Positions 8,991-17,728 of a stretch of 64,000 nt of DNA are shown here, piece by piece. A program made the position numbers and the translations under genes. How positions within the stretch are numbered: the stretch's first letter is position 1; each line of letters opens with the position of its first letter. Source of the DNA: Polyangia bacterium (GTDB taxonomy: Bacteria; Myxococcota_A; Polyangia; Nannocystales; Nannocystaceae); assembly GCA_030430565.1 (NCBI GenBank), contig JAUIKS010000016.1, positions 124,001 to 188,000 of the forward strand, in the 5' to 3' direction. The notes under the pieces were generated by a model that saw only the letters and a program-made list of their open reading frames with translations, made no database searches and had not been told where the DNA came from.

Positions 8991-10010
8991 ATGCGACCAG
9001 TCAAGACCGATCGTGACGCGGCGCCGCGCCGCGCCGTCCTGTGGATCCTGCTCGACCTGCTGGCCTTCCAGATCGCCGTGCGCCTGATGTTCGAGGTCCT
9101 GAGCGGTCTCGGTCCCCGGTTGCGCTCGAGCGTCCTGGGGCGAGAGCAGATTCGCTTCGCCTACGAATTCCCCGCGATCATCGTGGCGATGATCGCGGGG
9201 GCGCTGTTGGTGCTGCCAGCCCTGCGCATGGTCTCCAGCCGCGAGTCCTGGGCCGCGCTGGGTCTTCGTCGCGTGAACGGCCCAGGGGCGTGGGCGTCGG
9301 GTGTCGCCATCGCGTCGGTGGTGATCGGGACGGCCGCCGTGATGGGGCTGGTCCTGCCAGCGACGACCCTGGACGTCTGGCGCACGCTCGGCATCCGCAC
9401 GGGCGCGGAGCTGGTCCTCTTCGTCGTGGTCGTGGCCCCGATCTTCGGGGCCCTCGCCGAGGAGGTCGTGTATCGCGGCTTCCTGCAGTCGGGCCTTCAG
9501 CGGATCCACGTCGGCTGGGGGGCGGTCGCCGTCATCGTCACCTTCGCGGGGGCCCACGCCTACCAGGGGATCGTGTCGGTCCTGCTCTTCGTGCTGCCCG
9601 GGACCATCCTGTTCACGGCGGCCCGTCGGCTCGACCCGGGCTTAGGTCCGTTGATGGCGGCGCACCTGATCATCGACGTGGTGATCTTCGCGGGCTTCTT
9701 CCTGTGCGACGCGCGACCCGAGCTCCGCGTCGTCGCCTGCGGACTCACGCTCGTCGTCTCCGCCGGCGCCCTGCTGGCGACGCGACGGGCGCTCGGGGCG
9801 ATGTTGGCCGAGGCCCGGGGGTGGGTGTCGACCCTGCGCGGGACGGCGCTTCGGCACCTCCCGTGGGTGGTGGGATTCGTCGTGGGGGCGGGCGTCATCG
9901 CCACGGCGGTACAGCAGCCGCGGCTGCCCGTCCCCGCCCTGGGGGCGGTCATGGTGGTGATCGTCGGCGGGCAGGCGCTGCGCCGCCGGCGGGCGTCGAG
10001 CGCCCCGTGA
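8991..10010 (+). CDS. CPBP-family intramembrane glutamic endopeptidase
   Basis: The protein has 339 residues and about eight to nine hydrophobic segments. The CPBP (Abi/Rce1) signature is clear: EEVVYRGFLQ (motif 1, EExxxR), then FAGAHAYQG (motif 2, FxxxH), then HLIIDV (motif 3). These are the residues expected to form the intramembrane active site. The ATG at 8991 lies 6 nt after GGAG; TTG at 8985 and ATG at 8988 are less well spaced. Family members process prenylated or sorted proteins, including MYXO-CTERM substrates cleaved by myxosortase. Whether this one is a myxosortase cannot be judged from sequence alone. Confidence 0.85.
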   Translation: MRPVKTDRDAAPRRAVLWILLDLLAFQIAVRLMFEVLSGLGPRLRSSVLGREQIRFAYEFPAIIVAMIAGALLVLPALRMVSSRESWAALGLRRVNGPGAWASGVAIASVVIGTAAVMGLVLPATTLDVWRTLGIRTGAELVLFVVVVAPIFGALAEEVVYRGFLQSGLQRIHVGWGAVAVIVTFAGAHAYQGIVSVLLFVLPGTILFTAARRLDPGLGPLMAAHLIIDVVIFAGFFLCDARPELRVVACGLTLVVSAGALLATRRALGAMLAEARGWVSTLRGTALRHLPWVVGFVVGAGVIATAVQQPRLPVPALGAVMVVIVGGQALRRRRASSAP

Positions 10011-10427
10011 TCCGCTACGGGGATTTCGCTTCGACTGAGCTGGAGCCGTGACGGAACCGCGCTCGCGCGGATCGAGAATTCGTAGCGTCGTCAACCACGT
10101 ACATGGCTCGCGCGAAGCCCTCCGCCGCCCGATTGCTATTAGCGAGGGTAAGCCACGTACGAACACGAATAGCCGTTCCCTCTCTCGTCGCAGTACTCAG
10201 CTGAGTCATACACGCTTATGCAGTTTACGGGGTCGCCCCGGTTATGTGTCCCAGAGAGAGCCGCTTCGCCGTGTATCTCGGCAGGAGCAACCGTCGCGCT
10301 GTCGTATGCAGTCAGGAGGTGGTCTCTTCGGCGCTAGCAGCACGGAACACCGCTGTTCCTTCACTCGCCGTTGACGATTGAGCACCTTGTACAAAGTGTA
10401 GTCTTTGATGACCAATCCAAATAATCG

Positions 10428-10445
10428 CATGCAGACTTCCGCATG
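10428..10445. repeat. short inverted repeat (CATGC / GCATG)
   Basis: Five-base arms flank AGACTTCC. With the surrounding CGCGGAGATATAATC it resembles the short hairpins found at ends of some single-strand or tyrosine-recombinase transposons. No recombinase is present. Confidence 0.3.
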
Positions 10446-10459
10446 TTCGCGGAGATATA

Positions 10460-10474
10460 ATCATCTTTGATGAT
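10460..10474. repeat. palindrome ATCATC-TTT-GATGAT
   Basis: A perfect 6-bp inverted repeat with a 3-base spacer lies about 50 bases before the start of the gene at 10521. It could be an operator for that gene. Confidence 0.35.
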
Positions 10475-10520
10475 GGGTAATCATGTGGCGAACTCGTGAT
10501 AAAAGTGTACGATATCGCGC

Positions 10521-11135
10521 ATGCTAGGTGGGCTCGCCTCCCTTCTCCTTATCGCTACGAGCACGCACGCGCTCGCTGGCCCTGCGAGCCCGTCGGATGG
10601 GGGGGCAGCACCTACAGAGACGGCACCGTCCTGCCCATGCGACGAGTGGAACTGGCGCTGCAAGGCGGAGAACGCGGAGGTTTGCCCGACGAGTGAGCCG
10701 CAGAGCGTCGAGCCGTCGCCTACGGCCGTTCAGGACGCTATCGTCGCCGAGGAGCGCCGCGAGATCGCCGCGAATCGACGGCACGACTTCAAGTACAGCG
10801 ACGAGTCGACGGAGCTGTTCCGCACGAGCCGGGCCCTGCTTGTCGCCGGCGGGTGCGTACTCTCCGGCGGCCTCGCGTACTTCGGCACGAGCGTCGCAAT
10901 GACCACGCTCGTGCTTCCGAGCGTCAGAGGGGTGCCGGGGGAAGATGGGGTCGTCGCGGGTTACGCGACACTCATCGCTCACTCCGCGACCATCGTGATC
11001 ACGGGGGCAATACTGCTGGGGGCGGGTGTCTCGAAGCGGCGCGAAGCGGACCGTCTTGCGTCGCGTCCTGGGCTCTCGATCGCGCCGCTCGCCCTTCGTC
11101 GTGGCGGCGGCTTCTCGTTGCTTGCGCGGTTCTAG
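10521..11135 (+). CDS. exported protein with two membrane segments
   Basis: The protein has 204 residues. Residues 1-19 are a signal peptide ending ALA. A Cys-containing segment follows (SCPCDEWNWRC), then a charged helical region (about 65-95) and two hydrophobic segments (about 103-130 and 145-167). The C-terminal 35 residues are basic. The ATG is the first available after the AT-rich promoter region. No family was recognised. The layout (signal peptide, polar domain, two helices) is seen in many uncharacterised myxobacterial envelope proteins. Confidence 0.6.
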   Translation: MLGGLASLLLIATSTHALAGPASPSDGGAAPTETAPSCPCDEWNWRCKAENAEVCPTSEPQSVEPSPTAVQDAIVAEERREIAANRRHDFKYSDESTELFRTSRALLVAGGCVLSGGLAYFGTSVAMTTLVLPSVRGVPGEDGVVAGYATLIAHSATIVITGAILLGAGVSKRREADRLASRPGLSIAPLALRRGGGFSLLARF

Positions 11136-11243
11136 GGCGGGGGCCGTTTCGTCTACCCGGCTCGACGCGCGCGCGTGTCACCGTCGCGCGGGCGCGCGAT
11201 GAGTCGGCGCCTTCCGGGCGCGCGGCGCCTGTGCGCCGGGCGG

Positions 11244-12020
11244 CTACTGGGCGCGTCGCTCGAGCGGCGCGACGATCCGCGGGGCGTGGTGCGGGCGCTC
11301 GGTCGGGGCGGTCTCGGGTCGGAAGCGGCCGCCCTCGAGGCGGACGAGGCGGTCGACCGTGAACGGTCGCAGGTAGCCGTCGGGGTCCCCGAACACGATC
11401 GCCATGCGTTCGCGCTCGCGGCGACGATCGAGCAGCTCAAAGACCAGCGCGCGATCGGAGTCGGAGAGGCCGAGCTGCGGCGCGTCGAAGAGCAGCACGC
11501 GCGGCGCCTTGCTCAGCTCGCGGGCGAGCGCGACCCGACGGCGCAGCGAGAGGTCGATGGACTCGACCTCGAGGTCGAGCGCGCCCGTCAGGCCGAGCGC
11601 GTCGGAGAGCGCGGCGAGCCGCGCTTGCCAGCCCGCGGGGGCACGCCGGCCGTGGTAGCGAAACGGCAGCTCGAGGTTGTAGCGCACGCTGCGACCGGTC
11701 CAGAGCCCGCCTTGTTCGAAGATCACGCCCAGCTCGCGCCAGCGGGCGCGACGCGTCAGGGGGAGGCCGTCGAGGCGCACGTGGGCGCGCCCGCGGAGCT
11801 CCTCGCCCCCGTCCTCGGGTCGCGCGCGGGGTCGCTCGAGGCCGGCGAGGGCGCGGATCATGTGTCCGCGGCTGGCGCTCGCGCCGACGATCGCGACGGA
11901 GGCGCCGGCCTGGAGCTGCAGCAGCGGACGCGGCGCGCCGCCGCCCGCCGGCTCGAAGATGACCTCGAGGGCAGGCGTATCGTCGCGTGGCGCTGGGTCG
12001 CTGCCGTCGGGACTCGTCAT
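11244..12020 (-). CDS. MlaF-like ABC ATPase with degenerate catalytic motifs
   Basis: The 258-residue protein is the last gene of an Mce/Mla operon and keeps the fold landmarks of MlaF, including the Q-loop region (LGVIFEQGGLW, Gln103). The catalytic motifs are lost. The Walker A position reads GASASRGH (46-53) without the Lys or Ser/Thr. The signature LSGGQ is LSLRR (157-161). Walker B reads VLLFDAPQ, with the catalytic Glu replaced by Ala180. The switch His is replaced (VFGDPDGY, about 209-216). The frame is intact and the rest is well conserved, so it is not an obvious pseudogene. It probably cannot hydrolyse ATP and may pair with an active ATPase encoded elsewhere, or act structurally. 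Confidence 0.8.
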   Translation of the reverse strand: MTSPDGSDPAPRDDTPALEVIFEPAGGGAPRPLLQLQAGASVAIVGASASRGHMIRALAGLERPRARPEDGGEELRGRAHVRLDGLPLTRRARWRELGVIFEQGGLWTGRSVRYNLELPFRYHGRRAPAGWQARLAALSDALGLTGALDLEVESIDLSLRRRVALARELSKAPRVLLFDAPQLGLSDSDRALVFELLDRRRERERMAIVFGDPDGYLRPFTVDRLVRLEGGRFRPETAPTERPHHAPRIVAPLERRAQ

Positions 12021-12030
12021 GGTCGTGCGT

Positions 12031-12789
12031 TCAGCGGGCGAGGCCGTAGGCGGAGAGCCCGAGGTTGATGATGACGCAGGTCGCGAAGCCCCACAGCGCG
12101 GCGCGCTCGGCCGCCGTGCGGACGCCGACGGGGGAGCGGCGCGCGGTGAGGGCGAAGTGACAGCTCGTGGACGCGAGCAGGACGCCGCACAGCCCGGCCT
12201 TGAGCAGCGCGAGGATCAGGTCGCGCTGCGAGAGCGCGCCGAGGACCTCGGCGAGCGTGACGGTGTAGCCGATCGCCTCGAGCGCGCGCGCGATGCCGTG
12301 CCCGCCGATCATGCCGGCCGCGCTGAAGATGACGGTGAGCGCCATCGCGGCGAGCGTGATGCCGACGACGCGCGGGAGCACCACGAAGTAGTTGGGGTCG
12401 ACGCCGGCGACCTCCATGGCGTCGAGCTCGTGGCCCGCGCGCATCAGGCCCAGCTGGATCGTGACCTGGTTGCCAGTGCGCGCCACGAGCACCAAGGACA
12501 CGATCAGCGGCGCGAGCTCGCGGGTGACCGCGACCGCGAGCAGGCGCGCGATGTGGCCGGAGAAGGTCGTCGAGCCGATCGACTTGTTGGCCGCGAAGGC
12601 GACCACCGCGCCGAGGACCGCGCCGAGGATCGCGAGCGGCACGAAGGGGCGTAGCGCCGTGTGGGTTAACTGCGCCAGGGTCGTGCGCGCGACGATCGGC
12701 GCTCCCTTGCCGCGGGCGCGCAGCGTCGCCGCGATCGTGGTGAGCGGCACCGAGAGGATCCGCAGGCACTCCAGGAGCGCGCGCGTCAC
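12031..12789 (-). CDS. mlaE: MlaE-family ABC transporter permease
   Basis: The 252-residue inner-membrane protein has five to six helices and the MlaE signature region: TRELAPLIVSLVLVARTG, LDAMEVAGVDP, then VLPRVVG. In Gram-negative bacteria MlaE forms the membrane channel of the Mla/Mce complex that moves phospholipids between inner and outer membrane. Its start overlaps the stop of the upstream TPR lipoprotein by 4 nt (ATGA), and the ATPase gene starts 10 nt after its stop, so the genes are co-translated. Confidence 0.88.
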   Translation of the reverse strand: MTRALLECLRILSVPLTTIAATLRARGKGAPIVARTTLAQLTHTALRPFVPLAILGAVLGAVVAFAANKSIGSTTFSGHIARLLAVAVTRELAPLIVSLVLVARTGNQVTIQLGLMRAGHELDAMEVAGVDPNYFVVLPRVVGITLAAMALTVIFSAAGMIGGHGIARALEAIGYTVTLAEVLGALSQRDLILALLKAGLCGVLLASTSCHFALTARRSPVGVRTAAERAALWGFATCVIINLGLSAYGLAR

Positions 12790-13931
12790 GGCGGCGTCGC
12801 CTCGCCGTCGCTAGCGGGCGCGCAGCTCGACGGCACCGCGTAGGCCGCGACGAGCGCCTCGAGCGAGCGGAGCTCGCGGCGCCGCGCGCGGGTGATGAGC
12901 TGTCTCTCAGCGCATATCAACGCGGTCAGCGGCGGGCTCGCGGCCTGGCGCGCGGCGGCGTCGAGATCCGCGGCGGCGGCGTCGAGCTCCTCGAGCTGCC
13001 GCGCGACGCGGGCGCGGCGGATGAAGTAGCCGGCGGCGAGCGCTCCGCTCGTCAGGGACGCGAGCCACCCGAGGTGCTGCTGCACGGCCGCCGGATCGCC
13101 GCTTCGGCGATCGAGCTGGAGCGCCGCTTCAAAGCTCGCGCGCGCGGCCTCGTCCTCCCCTTGTTGGTGCAGCGCCACGCCGCGAACCGCCAGCGCGGCG
13201 CCCAGCGCGTCGCTTGTCGGGACCCCGGGCTCGCCCTCGACGGCGCGCAGCGCCGCGATCGTCTCGTCCGCGAGTCGCTGCGCCTCGGCCGGTTCGCCGC
13301 GCTGCAGGGCGAGGGTCGCCCGCGCGGTCTGGGCGTGCAGCGCGGCGTGCCAGCCCTCGAGGTGTGAGCGCTGCAGGGCGGCGGCTTTCTTGTCGCGTCG
13401 CTCCCAGCGCCTCTGCGCGCGCAGGCGCTTCTTCGCGGCCTTGCGGGCGCGCTCGAGCTCCTCGGCGGTGGGTGGCTGGACGCTCAGGGGCGAGAGATGT
13501 TGGTCGGCGTCGTCGAGCTCGCCGCTCGCGATGAGCGCGAGCGCGAGGTTGGTCTTGGCGCGCGCTCTCAGCGTATCCAGCTTGTCAGGCTCGCCCTGGT
13601 TTCGCTCCGCCGCGGCCGCGGCGAAGCAGTCGGCCGCGCGGCGGTGGGCGGTGACCGCCGGCGACGGTCGCCCGCGCGCCAGCAGCAGCACGCCGGCGTT
13701 CGACCACGCGCTGCCTTGCCCGACGAGATCGTCGTAGAGCTCGGCGCGGCGGATCGCCGACAGCAGCAGGTCCTCGGCCGTGCTCCACTTCCCCTCCTGG
13801 ATCCTCGCGCTCGCCTCGGCGCTCATGCGCTCGGCGGCGCTCGGCGGCGGGTCCGGGGGAGCTTGTCGGCAGCCCGCGAGGAGCACGAGGAGGAGCGCGA
13901 CGAGGCGCGGGAGCGCGCCGGGTCGTGTCAT
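12786..13931 (-). CDS. TPR-containing lipoprotein of the Mce/Mla operon
   Basis: The protein has 381 residues. A signal peptide ends in a perfect lipobox, LLAGC (Cys about residue 21). The mature protein is mostly helical with degenerate TPRs (for example AEDLLLSAIRRAELYDD and SAWSNAGVLLLARGRPSPAVTAHRRAA). It sits between the MCE and MlaE genes with 4-nt overlaps on both sides, so it is very likely part of the transport complex. One possibility is an outer-membrane-anchored partner, analogous in place but not in sequence to MlaA or PqiC. That role is inferred from operon position only. Confidence 0.75.
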   Translation of the reverse strand: MTRPGALPRLVALLLVLLAGCRQAPPDPPPSAAERMSAEASARIQEGKWSTAEDLLLSAIRRAELYDDLVGQGSAWSNAGVLLLARGRPSPAVTAHRRAADCFAAAAAERNQGEPDKLDTLRARAKTNLALALIASGELDDADQHLSPLSVQPPTAEELERARKAAKKRLRAQRRWERRDKKAAALQRSHLEGWHAALHAQTARATLALQRGEPAEAQRLADETIAALRAVEGEPGVPTSDALGAALAVRGVALHQQGEDEAARASFEAALQLDRRSGDPAAVQQHLGWLASLTSGALAAGYFIRRARVARQLEELDAAAADLDAAARQAASPPLTALICAERQLITRARRRELRSLEALVAAYAVPSSCAPASDGEATPP

Positions 13932-15034
13932 CGCGTCTCGCCGCCCGCGGTTGATCCCCGCGTCGCGTCCGATGGCGGCTGCAGCGATGGCCGCCCGGTC
14001 CTGACCGGGTCGGTGTTGTCCGGGGCGATCTGGCTGCGGATCACCGGGAGGTTCTGCAGGCCCTCGATCGTGCGCTGCACCTCGTCGACCAGGTTGATGG
14101 CGCGATCCATGACCTCGGGCCCGCGCGCCCCGGTCTCGCGCAGCGCCTTCAGCGTGCCCTCGAGCTCGAGGAGGCTGCGGTTGAGCGACTCGAGCGCCTC
14201 GTCGACCTCGCGCAGCAGCTTCGGCGCGCGCTCGGCCGCCGCCCCGGTGATCGTGTCGAGGTCCTTGACCGCTGAGCGCAGGTCCTGCGAGACGCCCTCG
14301 ATCGTCTGTCGGGTCGCGCGGAGCGTGCCGGCGGCGTCCTGCATCACCGACCCGAGGTTCTCGGCGCTCTCCTCGTCGAGCAGCGCGCCGACGACCCCGC
14401 GATCCTTGATCGACTCGTCCAGGTGCAGGGCGAGCTCCTGCACGAGCTCGAGCAGCCGGTGGGCGGTGGCCACGACGTCATTGAGGCCCTTGAGGAGCTG
14501 GTCGGCCATGTCCACCAGGCTCCAGTCGGTCGCGCAGATCGTGTGGCGCTCGTCGAGCGGCCCGCCCGCGCCGAACTCGAGTCGCAGGCCCGTGCGGGTG
14601 ACGTTCGGCAGCACGTTGATCAGCTGCACGCTGGCGTCCTCGCGGATCCTCGCCATGGCCTCGCGATCGAGCTCGGCGATCAGCAGGACCGGCGGGCTCT
14701 CGCTGGGATCGACCTTGCCCTCGAGACGGGAGGGCACCGGGCACGCGCGCCGCGTGCTGTCGAAGCGCTCCCGCGTGCACGCGCTCGCGGACAGGCCCAG
14801 CGTCCGCGGGCGCGCGACGGGGAACAGGCAGACCTCGGTCACGCGGCCGACCTCCACGCCGAAGGCCCGAACGGGCGAGCCGTCGGTCGCGAGCTGCCCG
14901 CTGTAGGCGCGGATGTAGAGCGTGCCCTTGTCCGCGGGCTCACAGCGATCGGCGAAGGCGAGCCCGGCCAGGACCGCGCAGACCGCGAGGATCGCGGCTC
15001 CAGGCTTCCACGGCGCTTGATCGGTGTCTTGCAT
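13928..15034 (-). CDS. MCE-domain (MlaD-like) substrate-binding protein
   Basis: The 368-residue protein is the first gene of the operon. Residues about 11-29 form an N-terminal membrane anchor. An MCE domain follows, with YSGQLATDGSPVRAFGVEVGRV and, later, NVLPNVTRTGLRLEF, the usual beginning and end of this beta-barrel-forming domain. An insertion containing several Cys (about residues 75-105) lies inside the domain. The C-terminal half (about 190-340) is a long amphipathic coiled coil, as in actinobacterial Mce and LetB-like proteins that form a periplasm-spanning tube. It probably binds lipid and docks onto the MlaE permease. Confidence 0.82.
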   Translation of the reverse strand: MQDTDQAPWKPGAAILAVCAVLAGLAFADRCEPADKGTLYIRAYSGQLATDGSPVRAFGVEVGRVTEVCLFPVARPRTLGLSASACTRERFDSTRRACPVPSRLEGKVDPSESPPVLLIAELDREAMARIREDASVQLINVLPNVTRTGLRLEFGAGGPLDERHTICATDWSLVDMADQLLKGLNDVVATAHRLLELVQELALHLDESIKDRGVVGALLDEESAENLGSVMQDAAGTLRATRQTIEGVSQDLRSAVKDLDTITGAAAERAPKLLREVDEALESLNRSLLELEGTLKALRETGARGPEVMDRAINLVDEVQRTIEGLQNLPVIRSQIAPDNTDPVRTGRPSLQPPSDATRGSTAGGETR

Positions 15035-15193
15035 GCGAGGGGCGCGACATCACGCGACGCGCGGCCTCCCATGGTAGGGGAGGTCGCCAGGCCGCGCCAG
15101 ACGCGTACATATGTCCCTCTGGTCATGCTCGCGCGCGCGCCGAGGCGCGTTCGTTATGGCCCTTCGAGCACCTGCGAGGCGCGGGCGCTGCTC

Positions 15194-16696
15194 TCAGGGC
15201 AGCGCGTCGAGGCACGCGCGCTTGAGCTCGCGCGCGCGCTCGGGCGTCGCCGCGAAGTCGAGCTGCAGCGCGCCGCCGGAGCGCATGTCGAGCCGCCCTC
15301 GCGCCGTGATCGAGATCGAGCTCGGCAGGCCGTGGAATCGGACCCCCACGCGCTCGCCGTGCACGCCGTGGCCGCTCTCGATGGGCTCGAGGGTGAGCGT
15401 GAGGCCGAGCTGTTCGTCGCCGAGGGTGACGCGGCGGCTCGGCGCGCGCCGCCGCTCGCGGTCCACGGGATCGCGGGTCTCCGCGCGCGGCAGCGGCTTT
15501 TCGTGCCCGGTCGCCGCGCGCAGCACCGCCGCGAGCGCGCGCTCGATCAGGCGCTCGCGCGAGAACCGATAGGCCCAGCCCCGCGGGATCGTGTAGCGCA
15601 CCGACGGCGCCTGCGGATCGTCGTCGGCCCGCGCGAGCTCGGAGAGCGGCACGAAGCGTTCGAAGCGGAGCTCGTACCAGCCGCGCCCGCCCAGAAACGG
15701 CGCGAGGCCCTCGAGCAGCGGGACGCGCTCCCCCTTGTAGGTGTCGAGCAGCGAACTCTCGGTGTCCGCGACCCAGGTGGCGCGCCGGTGCTCGCCGCAG
15801 CGCACCGTGAGCTCCCGTCGGGCGAGCAGCGCGGCGATCGCCTCGGGATCCTCGGCGCGCGCGAGCGCGGCCGCGAGCGAGTCATCGACCCTCGCGCTGC
15901 CGTGGTCCAAGCCGCCGCGCGTGAACGCCGTGAGCAGCAGCTCGTGGGCGCTCGCCTCGGTCAGCGACCGGTAGCGCACCAGCTCGAGCGCACCCTCCTC
16001 GCCGCGCAGCTCCGCCTCGAAGAAGTGACCGCGGGCGCCGCGTCCGACCGCCTCGCGGGTCGGCCCGGCGGGCTCGGTCCACAGCAGGCGCGCGCGCGTG
16101 GGCCCGTGGGCTTCGAAGCGCGCGGCGGCGCGGCGCCGCAGGTCGTCGATGGACTCGGCGGACCGGGGTGGGGGCGTCTCGAGATCGTAGGCCGGGTCCT
16201 TCAGCGCCATCGACAAGAGCTCGCTGCCGGCGCGCGAGTCATCCGCCGCGAAGCTCGAGGGGGCGCGCTCTTCGGGCACCACGTGGGCGACCCAGCCGAA
16301 CCACGGGCTGCGCCACATCCACCAGCGCTCCATCACGCGGACGCAGGCGCGCGGCTCAGCGCGCAGCTGCTCGAGCAGCGCGCGCGTCCGTCTCAGGGCC
16401 GCCCGCAGCGTCGCCGGGCTCGGCGTCTCGTCGTCGCGCCAGGGCTTCACGAGCTCCTTCGGGTACTCGTCGCCCCGCGCGTACGTGGCGAGGAAGGCGG
16501 CCGCGTCGGCGTGGTCCATCGCCTGGTAGCGGCTCGCCGAGGCGCCGCCGCCGTCGAGGCTGAACCACACGAACTGGCCCTCGTCGTGCACGAGGTAGAG
16601 CCCGCGCCCGCGCATCGTCGGCAGCCCGACGACGCGCCACGCGTCGGTCGCGAGCAGCCTCAGCACCTCCTCGATCGCTACGGTCTTTTCGGACAT
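15194..16696 (-). CDS. conserved hypothetical protein, 500 residues
   Basis: The start is set at ATG 16696 (MSEKTVAIEEVLRLL). The same frame is open far upstream, but that extension is antisense to the BKACE and DUF3626 genes. The protein is soluble and rich in Arg, Glu and Trp, with no signal peptide or membrane helix. The N-terminal 110 residues contain a compact beta-rich unit (GRGLYLVHDEGQFVWFSLDGG) that may bind a partner. No enzymatic motif is recognised. It stands alone between the Mce operon and the BKACE gene. Confidence 0.7.
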   Translation of the reverse strand: MSEKTVAIEEVLRLLATDAWRVVGLPTMRGRGLYLVHDEGQFVWFSLDGGGASASRYQAMDHADAAAFLATYARGDEYPKELVKPWRDDETPSPATLRAALRRTRALLEQLRAEPRACVRVMERWWMWRSPWFGWVAHVVPEERAPSSFAADDSRAGSELLSMALKDPAYDLETPPPRSAESIDDLRRRAAARFEAHGPTRARLLWTEPAGPTREAVGRGARGHFFEAELRGEEGALELVRYRSLTEASAHELLLTAFTRGGLDHGSARVDDSLAAALARAEDPEAIAALLARRELTVRCGEHRRATWVADTESSLLDTYKGERVPLLEGLAPFLGGRGWYELRFERFVPLSELARADDDPQAPSVRYTIPRGWAYRFSRERLIERALAAVLRAATGHEKPLPRAETRDPVDRERRRAPSRRVTLGDEQLGLTLTLEPIESGHGVHGERVGVRFHGLPSSISITARGRLDMRSGGALQLDFAATPERARELKRACLDALP

Positions 16697-16782
16697 GAGC
16701 GCGCCCAGTATAGGGCGCGCCGGTCCGATGGAGCTGTTCGAAGGGTCCTGTTGCGCTCGCGCTCGCGCGCGGGGCCGCGCGG

Positions 16783-17655
16783 CTACTGCAGGCCGAGCAG
16801 CGCGCGCGCCTCGGCCGGCGACGCGACCTCGCGACCGGCCTCGCGCGCGCACGCGGCGAGCGCCTCGATCAGCTCGCCGTTGCTCTTCGCGCGCTCGCCG
16901 TCGGGCAGATAGAAGGTGTCCTCGAGGCCAGTGCGAAGATCGCCCCCCAGCTCGGCGGCGCGCCGGTGCTGGTCCCAGACCTCGGCGCGGCCGATCGCGG
17001 TGACCTCCCAGCGGCAGCCCGGCTTGATGTAGCGCAGCAGCAGCGCGAGCAGGTCGGGGTCGAGCGGCATCCCCGAGGCGACGCCCATCACGAAGTTGTA
17101 GTGGGGGTGCTCGACCATACCGACGTCGGCGAACAGCCCGACCGAGCGCACGATCCCGACGTCGAAGCACTCCATCTCCGGCATCGCGCCGGTCTCTCTC
17201 ATGGCGTCGAGCATCTCCTGGATCTTCGACACCGGGTTGTCGAAGAGCATCGGCGGCCAGGCCCACGCGGCCTTGCTGCGGCGGGCCTTGAGGTAGTTGA
17301 GGCTGCCGGCGTTGCAGGCCGCGATCTCGGGCTTGATCCGCCGCATGCACGCAACCGGCCCCGAGACGTCGCTGCCGACCACGCCGGTGCTCATGTTGAA
17401 GATGATCTCGGGGCAGCGCGTGCGGATGGCCTCGGCGATCGCGGCCGCGACATCGGGCTCCCAGGTCGGGAGATGCCCGAGGCCCTCCTGCTGGTTGCGG
17501 AAGTGGACGTGAACCACCGAGGCGCCGGCGTCGCGCGCCTGCGCGGCCGCGTCCGCCATCTCCTCGACGGTGACGGGCACCGGGTGCGTCTTGGGGTTGG
17601 TGAGCACGCCCGTGAGCGCGCAGGTGATGACGGCTTTGCTTGGATCTGGTTGCAC
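16783..17655 (-). CDS. beta-keto acid cleavage enzyme (BKACE, DUF849)
   Basis: The 290-residue protein is a TIM-barrel enzyme of the BKACE family, which uses a metal ion and acetyl-CoA to cleave beta-keto acids into acetoacetate and a CoA ester (for example 3-keto-5-aminohexanoate cleavage in lysine fermentation). Family features are ITCALTG near the N-terminus, the metal-binding HVHFR, IIFNMSTG, and the segment GDLRTGLEDTFYLPDG near the C-terminus. GTG at 17655 is preferred because GGGAG lies 7 nt before it; the frame extends to another GTG at 17682. The substrate is unknown, and no clear pathway partner is adjacent. Confidence 0.85.
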   Translation of the reverse strand: MQPDPSKAVITCALTGVLTNPKTHPVPVTVEEMADAAAQARDAGASVVHVHFRNQQEGLGHLPTWEPDVAAAIAEAIRTRCPEIIFNMSTGVVGSDVSGPVACMRRIKPEIAACNAGSLNYLKARRSKAAWAWPPMLFDNPVSKIQEMLDAMRETGAMPEMECFDVGIVRSVGLFADVGMVEHPHYNFVMGVASGMPLDPDLLALLLRYIKPGCRWEVTAIGRAEVWDQHRRAAELGGDLRTGLEDTFYLPDGERAKSNGELIEALAACAREAGREVASPAEARALLGLQ

Positions 17656-17728
17656 GGCAGGGCTCCCGTGCCCTGTTACCACCTGCTCGCGCGGCTTGAA
17701 AGCGTGAATCCGCGTACACTCGAGGCCC

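Larger units (their letters stand above)
10011..10520. other. AT-richer intergenic region, possible mobile-element remnant
   Basis: This half-kilobase is clearly less GC-rich than its surroundings. Two short minus-strand frames (10015-10209 and 10242-10430) are open but resemble no family I recognise, and I do not call them genes. It contains the small inverted repeats described separately and presumably the promoter of the gene at 10521. Confidence 0.4.
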
